Assembly (NCBI GenBank): GCA_023386495.1
Contig: JAEWJS010000055.1
Location: 1 to 26,618 of the forward strand
Reading direction: 5' to 3'
DNA: 26,618 nucleotides
Origin: Bacillota bacterium
GTDB taxonomy: Bacteria; Bacillota; Bacilli; Paenibacillales; Paenibacillaceae
Of the stretch, positions 22,501 through 26,618 are shown in pieces; the first letter of the stretch is position 1, and the number at the start of each line of letters is the position of its first letter. The position numbers were made by a program, and so were the translations under genes. The notes beneath the pieces were generated by a model. That model saw only the letters and a list, made by a program, of their open reading frames with translations, did no database searches and was not told where the DNA came from.

Positions 22501-25500
22501 CGATTAACCCAAGCAAGCTCAAGCCTGTCGAACAATTCGTTAGGCCAATGGCCTTTTATCCGAACTATCGATATGAGAATAACGAGTTGCCGTATGACTT
22601 TGTGATTGGCAAGCCTCAAGGTTTCAGTAGGCAATTCGGATCCAATTATAGATACATCAACCCGGACTACTTTTCGAAGTGGGAACTAGCGAACGGCCGC
22701 TACATCTACATACAGCGACATTGGTATACCGATAGTGACAGTGGCAGCGGATATGATTATCTGCGGGACATTGGTGTATATGATGCAAGAACGGGTCAGT
22801 TAATCGGATCATCGTTTGATCATCCCATCCAAAGTACGCTGAATGCAGGGTATAATATGAGCCACACGAAGGGCGACAATATCGTGTTTGTGGGGGAAGA
22901 ATCGTACAACAGCCCTTCGGAGGGCGTATACTACAGAAAGATGCGCTGGCTTGAAATGTCGCCGAATTTTGAGATCGTGCACCAAGCGGTATGGGAAGCT
23001 CCTCCGATTAGCGTGCCGTCCGTGTTGGATTATCAGACCAGATTCTACTTTGGTTACGCGACGGGCGGCTTGATGTTCGATCCATCCGGGGCCATGTACA
23101 GTTATCAGTGGTGGGAAAAGAACGGGACCAAATACGATAAGTATGTCACGAAGTATAACCCCGATTACTCGCTGGCATGGCGGTTGCCGGTCTCGGCCAA
23201 GGGTCCAACCTACAAAGACACCTGGTATTCGAATTATACGTTCTCAGACACGTTTCCGGGTCTTGTGTACGACTTCGCCAGCAACGAGGTGTTTGCGAAG
23301 TTTTGGAGCGAGTATACGCCAGATGGTCACGTGATCCCGACGCCATATGAAGAAATATATGTCATCGATGCTGCATCGGGCGGAGTGAAGCAGAAGCTGA
23401 GCTCACGCGACGGCCATGACTTATCCATGTACCACTATGGGAACAAAAATTACCCCGACGGTCCTTATGGATCGACGAATTACACCATCAATTGGTCCGG
23501 GCCTCGAATTGCCGGTCCTAACGGCACGATGACCATCGACGGGAATCGGACATCGTTCAATTCAAGCGATAACTATTGTCCCCAATACCAGTGGAGTCAA
23601 GGGTCCAATCCGGTCTACAACAGTGCGGGAACGATTGTGGCGCGGGCTGGGGTACCTTGTGGCAACGGGTCGCAATTATTCGGCGAATATATGATGGATG
23701 GCGTATATGTTTCCATTACCTCACCTAATAATGGCAACTTAGAGAGGAGGCAGTTAAACATTTCGGTAGGCCCGCCTACGACGACTGCGCCGGTGTTCAA
23801 GTCCTTCACGAGCGGCCAATTCGTCTCGGACATATGGCTGTCTGACGCGGAAGTCCGCCACACGTTCCAGATCGAAGACGTCGATTACGACAATGAATGG
23901 CTCGGCTTTTCCTTCCGGCTGCAGGACCCGCGCAATCGTTACGCCTGGGAGACGGACGGCCACAACATCGCGCTGACTAAGTATGTGAACGGTGCCCGAA
24001 CGGTACTGGCCAGCGGCACGTATCCGATACAGGACAAGACGGATTATGCGATTCGCTTGAAGTTCGCAGGCAATAAGATCAATCTCTGGCTCAATAACAT
24101 TCCGATTCTGGAAGCAACGGACGGCCAGTTCAACACAGGTCGATTCGGTTACTTCTCAGACAAATCATACGTAACGTTCGGCGCGATCCGGCATAAGACA
24201 GTCGAGGAAACGGTCGTCTGGTCCGATCAGTATGCCATTTGGGACGCAGGGACGGCAACGGCCGAGGTTCAGTACAGCGGCATCACCTATACGGATCCGG
24301 AAAATGACCCGTTAGCCGCGTCCTATCGTTGGACTGTGCAGCATACGCCAAGGTTCATCAGCAACCAAGGCTTATCGGCCAAGCATAACCAGACCTTCTC
24401 TTCGGCGCAGCTCACCTTCGATAAGGTAGGGGATTATAACATCCTGTTAGGTGCGAGGGATGATCCGAATCCGAGCTATCTGCATCCGAGCAACGTGTTC
24501 GACAGCTATCGCAAGGCTTCTAATGAATTCGGGCGGAAGGTGACGGTCCACCGGCGTCCGATAGCCAACAAGTCGCACGCGATCGCTGCTGACGGCAAGG
24601 TACTCTGGACGGACAGCAGCCGCGATCCGGATCGTTACTTGAATGCGTCCACATATTCCACGGAAGCGACGGGAATCGACTATCTGGCCACGAAAGGCAT
24701 TATCGAGAAGCGATTCTACTACATCACACCGAGCGGAAACCTGGTCAATGCGAAGCTTGTCACCCCGAGCGAAATCGGTACTTACGAGGTGGGCATGGCT
24801 GTAAAAGACGAGTACGGCGCATGGAGCGAATACGATATCGACACCGTGACGATCGGGACGCTGCCGCCTCCGAATACGCCGCCGGTTCCTGGGTTCAACA
24901 GCAGCTACACGAATACCTACATGGGCGTGCCGATCACGTTCAACTCGACGGCTTATGATGTAGAGGATGGGGCAAGGACAAATCTGCCGCATGCCTACTA
25001 CATCCGGAAGACCAATGAGATTGCCGAGACGCTGCAGAGCACATCGAGAACGAGTTGGACGAAAACCTTTAACTCTCGAGGATCTTTTATTGTTCGGCAA
25101 GTCGTGGAGGATTCAGCAGGCGCAACCGCGCAATTCGAGCGGCAAGTCAATATCGTGAACCGAATCCCGAACGCCAATGTCACGGTGCCGGCCAGCAGCA
25201 ACCAGGCGGCGCCTACGAAGATGATCGTGCTGCGGCCGACATTCTCATGGACGTATAACGATGCTGATGCAGACGCACAGACACAATATCATGTGCGAAT
25301 CTATCGTTATAATGGAACGCTGCAGGCGGATACGAATGCTCGAAGCGGCAGCGGGTTGAACTGGTCGCCTACAGTGGACTTGCCCGAGTATGTGAACATG
25401 TATGTCCAGGTCAGAGTGTTCGACGGTTACGATTGGAGCGATTGGAGCGGGCCTAAGTATTTCTACATTGAGACGAATCGTCCGCCGATCGCTGATTTTG

Positions 25501-26156
25501 ACTGGCTGCCCGATCCTATCTATGAAGGAGACGAGCTGCGCCTGCTTAACCGATCCTCCGACCCAGACGCCGACCCGTTAACCTACACGTGGGTGGTCAC
25601 CTCGCCGAACGGTACGCAGCAGACCCACTTAACTGCAGAGCCGCGCTTGCCTCATGTACTTCCAGGTCAGTACCATGTCCGCCTGACGGTGTCCGACGGG
25701 AAGGCGAACGATTCGCACGAGGCAACGATCACCGTAAGACCATTGTTCATCGAAGGGGAAGTGAATCATACGGCGCAATGGTATGCCCACCATGTCGATG
25801 CAGGTCATGAGACGGAGCACGCTCCAAAAGATTTCTATGCAGGCGAACGTTTGTTGATCCGAGCAGTCGTGGCGCTGGCACCGGTGGAGACGGTAACGGC
25901 TAGAATAACTGCTGCCGGGAGAGCCGGCAGTGACTTGTCGGTCGGAGAGGCCTTGCAGCCTCAGGGCGGGTCGGGTCAATTCGCAGGCGATCTGTACGAT
26001 GAGCGATGGGCATCCGTTACGGAAGGACTAGAAGAAGGGAACTATGCCGTTCAATTTCGTGTCGAATATGCGAATGGCGTCGTGAAAGAAACGGTTGTTC
26101 CGATTCGAATCATTGGCAATGTGTACGAGAATGTCGGCGTTCATAGGCGGCAATAA
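19581..26156 (+). CDS. Giant secreted multidomain protein with PKD/Ig-like and LamG-like regions
   Basis: A 2191-residue exported protein. Residues 1-35 are a signal peptide (KRIVILLVIAFMFPLLTPF then VKAA). Residues ~200-390 hold beta-rich, MucBP-like stretches (SFYSTDGQPLKPSETIDM, TINVRHMVRTTAGGPYLQKN). Residues ~390-800 hold Ig/PKD-like modules with DPDGDD motifs. Residues ~920-1290 are aromatic-rich with repeating strand patterns that suggest a beta-propeller (LYAINPSKLKPVEQFV, IGVYDARTGQLIGSSF, IYVIDAASGGVKQKL). Residues ~1400-1540 resemble a LamG/concanavalin fold. Residues ~1550-2055 are PKD and FN3-like repeats (DPENDPLAASYRWTV, PTFSWTYNDADADAQTQYHVRI, DPDADPLTYTWVV). No LPXTG or SLH anchor and no catalytic domain are seen. 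An adhesin or glycan-binding role is a guess. GTG 19581 is chosen because GGAGG lies seven bases upstream; GTG 19575 would be only one base from it. Confidence 0.88.
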   Translation: MRKRYRKRIVILLVIAFMFPLLTPFTSLFQTVKAAGLNFGNTHITPYKDEKIGSNPLKRYAVGFMSYEIWSNSAGSWTTKAPGATVGPADDLKWDYTFPFTNRIVRDVTVKRFDPNNTDHVRYFDKSRTGDAFENYKLFSSTVTSGPDISSKTGQGSNSIRFTASLTGELTIGKHQNMREEEGTDICPSCAPGVKVYRYYFPILFEFELDGIKTTSFYSTDGQPLKPSETIDMEKGQTYLTTLPTIADYEYEGYKKSTTGSAPTGAIIPGPPPPINNNGSNVFDGTYDHYQIILYYKKKTSDAGTINVRHMVRTTAGGPYLQKNESTISVETLPHNRTISSDSSYGTIKGQNVAYSGYSSTVNSGTTASVSLSAPSQMTAYVSFFYENISAFTGDFDLIPTSIEYGASFTLRPKDFVLNGCAYRGHKWKIERSGTYESSWQTSMTSDTSYSRSSYPWNIGVGSHSVYMKIWTSCGESDWIGSKTLNVSNPTNNDPPQFQVGFVYPHALTTKVTKVVQGTKLHLIYINDPTVPTPTDPDGDDLYFNGFDFLAGSAFIKSIPSKATEYIDGWHNVPMDTLGFHSVCGMMRDQWGATSTACTYIEVIPPNPVPVAGCPATVIENHPVAMSLFTSNQSYSPMGRAIDHTRDEWTNRLASYPNGTLHDISVKVYLDVYDSAGLKSLQPAECTVIVKPDLPPIAKAQVPSVGIRNQTIAINNISTSPDGDAITAAEWKYKYDSNNNGFADEAWINASGTLAKLNFTPTKVGKYLFYLKVTEEYGKSDDTLSDNQATLTLDVLNNAPEVSFSLAGKNPQPDLDPFTTVSATTMMGWPVYVTNEARLVYDKRNLWKPMSGKLVSGEGRNFGPQIASFYDFTQTLSSVTSRSFEVFPLVNNGFGNNRLSPWRSTSAMTSTFSFPLVETNKMGYSNPPERLYNFGYNDWPVFQIRSNKKNIFFMDQKRSIESDGRTRYFPELYAINPSKLKPVEQFVRPMAFYPNYRYENNELPYDFVIGKPQGFSRQFGSNYRYINPDYFSKWELANGRYIYIQRHWYTDSDSGSGYDYLRDIGVYDARTGQLIGSSFDHPIQSTLNAGYNMSHTKGDNIVFVGEESYNSPSEGVYYRKMRWLEMSPNFEIVHQAVWEAPPISVPSVLDYQTRFYFGYATGGLMFDPSGAMYSYQWWEKNGTKYDKYVTKYNPDYSLAWRLPVSAKGPTYKDTWYSNYTFSDTFPGLVYDFASNEVFAKFWSEYTPDGHVIPTPYEEIYVIDAASGGVKQKLSSRDGHDLSMYHYGNKNYPDGPYGSTNYTINWSGPRIAGPNGTMTIDGNRTSFNSSDNYCPQYQWSQGSNPVYNSAGTIVARAGVPCGNGSQLFGEYMMDGVYVSITSPNNGNLERRQLNISVGPPTTTAPVFKSFTSGQFVSDIWLSDAEVRHTFQIEDVDYDNEWLGFSFRLQDPRNRYAWETDGHNIALTKYVNGARTVLASGTYPIQDKTDYAIRLKFAGNKINLWLNNIPILEATDGQFNTGRFGYFSDKSYVTFGAIRHKTVEETVVWSDQYAIWDAGTATAEVQYSGITYTDPENDPLAASYRWTVQHTPRFISNQGLSAKHNQTFSSAQLTFDKVGDYNILLGARDDPNPSYLHPSNVFDSYRKASNEFGRKVTVHRRPIANKSHAIAADGKVLWTDSSRDPDRYLNASTYSTEATGIDYLATKGIIEKRFYYITPSGNLVNAKLVTPSEIGTYEVGMAVKDEYGAWSEYDIDTVTIGTLPPPNTPPVPGFNSSYTNTYMGVPITFNSTAYDVEDGARTNLPHAYYIRKTNEIAETLQSTSRTSWTKTFNSRGSFIVRQVVEDSAGATAQFERQVNIVNRIPNANVTVPASSNQAAPTKMIVLRPTFSWTYNDADADAQTQYHVRIYRYNGTLQADTNARSGSGLNWSPTVDLPEYVNMYVQVRVFDGYDWSDWSGPKYFYIETNRPPIADFDWLPDPIYEGDELRLLNRSSDPDADPLTYTWVVTSPNGTQQTHLTAEPRLPHVLPGQYHVRLTVSDGKANDSHEATITVRPLFIEGEVNHTAQWYAHHVDAGHETEHAPKDFYAGERLLIRAVVALAPVETVTARITAAGRAGSDLSVGEALQPQGGSGQFAGDLYDERWASVTEGLEEGNYAVQFRVEYANGVVKETVVPIRIIGNVYENVGVHRRQ

Positions 26157-26164
26157 CGGGCATT

Positions 26165-26213
26165 GTCGAGGCTGGGCGAAAATGGCTGTAACTTTTTATC
26201 ACCCAGCCTTGAC
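26165..26213. terminator. Large hairpin after the giant gene, overlapping the rrn P1 -35
   Basis: GTCGAGGCTGGG (26165-26176) pairs with CCCAGCCTTGAC (26202-26213), 11 of 12 matching, around a 25-nt loop. It begins 8 nt after the stop codon. There is no T-tract after it, but CTTTTT lies in the loop. The 3' arm contains most of the -35 box of the rRNA promoter. Confidence 0.5.
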
Positions 26214-26237
26214 TTCCGTCTTGTCGATGTGTTAAAT
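26209..26237 (+). promoter_or_regulatory. rRNA operon promoter P1
   Basis: TTGACT (26209-26214), a 17-nt spacer and TTAAAT (26232-26237), about 255 nt before the 16S gene. Confidence 0.6.
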
Positions 26238-26315
26238 TAGTTTTCGCCGCTTCGAAGGAAGTGAGACGGTGATGCAGGATTGCTGAACTGGCAAAAACAT
26301 CATCGAAAAAAACAC

Positions 26316-26345
26316 TTGCATTGAAGTAGGCAGATGTGATATCTT
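26316..26345 (+). promoter_or_regulatory. rRNA operon promoter P2
   Basis: TTGCAT (26316-26321), an 18-nt spacer and TATCTT (26340-26345), preceded by an A-run (26306-26312) like an UP element. Tandem promoters are normal for Bacilli rrn operons. Confidence 0.55.
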
Positions 26346-26399
26346 ATGAAAGTCGCCGCTGAGAGGTTGGCGGCACGAAAGACCAAGCAACACAAGCAA

Positions 26400-26456
26400 T
26401 TGTTCCTTGAAAACTGAACAACGAGCGAACTGCCCTAACGATCCTTGGATCGTTAG
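26400..26456 (+). other. rrn leader: antitermination-like box and leader hairpin
   Basis: TTGTTCCTTGAAAACTGAAC (from 26400) is the conserved leader motif seen ahead of 16S genes in Bacilli, probably including a boxA-like element. It is followed by a perfect 9-bp hairpin, CTAACGATC (26435-26443) with GATCGTTAG (26448-26456), a CTTG loop between. Confidence 0.65.
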
Positions 26457-26493
26457 AAAAGCAATACAAGTAATGAGCTTAATCAACTCAACT

Positions 26494-26618
26494 TTAATGG
26501 AGAGTTTGATCCTGGCTCAGGACGAACGCTGGCGGCGTGCCTAATACATGCAAGTCGAGCGGACCTGATGGAGTGCTTGCACTCCTGATGGTTAGCGGCG
26601 GACGGGTGAGTAACACGT
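26494..26618 (+). rRNA. 16S ribosomal RNA, 5' end (partial)
   Basis: AGAGTTTGATCCTGGCTCAG at 26501-26520 is the universal 16S 5' motif (E. coli positions 8-27), so the gene begins near 26494. It continues with GACGAACGCTGGCGGCGTGC, TACATGCAAGTCGAGCGG, a V1 hairpin loop (GGAGTGCTTGCACTCC) and GGCGGACGGGTGAGTAACACGT, and runs off the window. The V1 pattern is Paenibacillus-like. This is the start of an rRNA operon on the + strand. Confidence 0.98.

Overview
The window looks like Paenibacillus or a close relative (Bacillota, Paenibacillaceae). The evidence is the high G+C content, strong AAGGAGG-type ribosome binding sites with some TTG and GTG starts, a PerR almost residue-for-residue like that of Bacillus, copper-amine-oxidase-N domain proteins, and the first ~125 nt of a 16S rRNA gene with a Paenibacillus-like V1 loop. 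The genus call is by recall, not by search.

Left part (1-8130): a variant copy of a dispersed repeat; a small conserved protein of unknown function; a leftward operon encoding two cupredoxin-domain exported proteins, an ECF sigma factor and its zinc-binding, RskA-like anti-sigma factor; a divergent SDR oxidoreductase that lacks the usual catalytic Tyr/Lys; then gatC-gatA-gatB, the glutamyl-tRNA(Gln)/aspartyl-tRNA(Asn) amidotransferase operon. A second copy of the repeat sits between gatC and gatA.

Middle (8130-13820): a stand-alone nucleotidyltransferase; an ABC-F ATPase of the antibiotic-resistance type preceded by a complex 430-nt leader; an MgtC/SapB membrane protein; and a large membrane protein with a DUF4097-type beta-solenoid C-terminus. 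The ABC-F leader holds a promoter, a MTQAMRLR leader peptide nearly identical to the start of the macrolide-stalled ErmD leader, two intrinsic terminators, a second leader peptide (MPGMNWYFFI), and a long stem that buries the ABC-F Shine-Dalgarno. It reads as a two-tier, antibiotic-sensing attenuator and is the most interesting system here.

Right part (13810-26618): perR, a membrane-anchored GH18 glycosidase, ygzB, a complete 169-bp MITE-like element with terminal inverted repeats, and ygxA. In Bacillus subtilis perR-ygzB-ygxA leads directly into the rrnD rRNA operon. Here about 8.6 kb lies between ygxA and the 16S gene: a 700-bp repeat-rich non-coding stretch (40-bp tandem repeats, an inverted TAACGGAC element, and a promoter followed by a switch-like pair of hairpins and a T-tract), a copper-amine-oxidase-N domain protein, and a 2191-residue secreted multidomain protein with PKD/Ig-like, propeller-like and LamG-like regions and patchy base composition. 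The window ends inside the 16S rRNA, preceded by two tandem promoters and a typical rrn leader.
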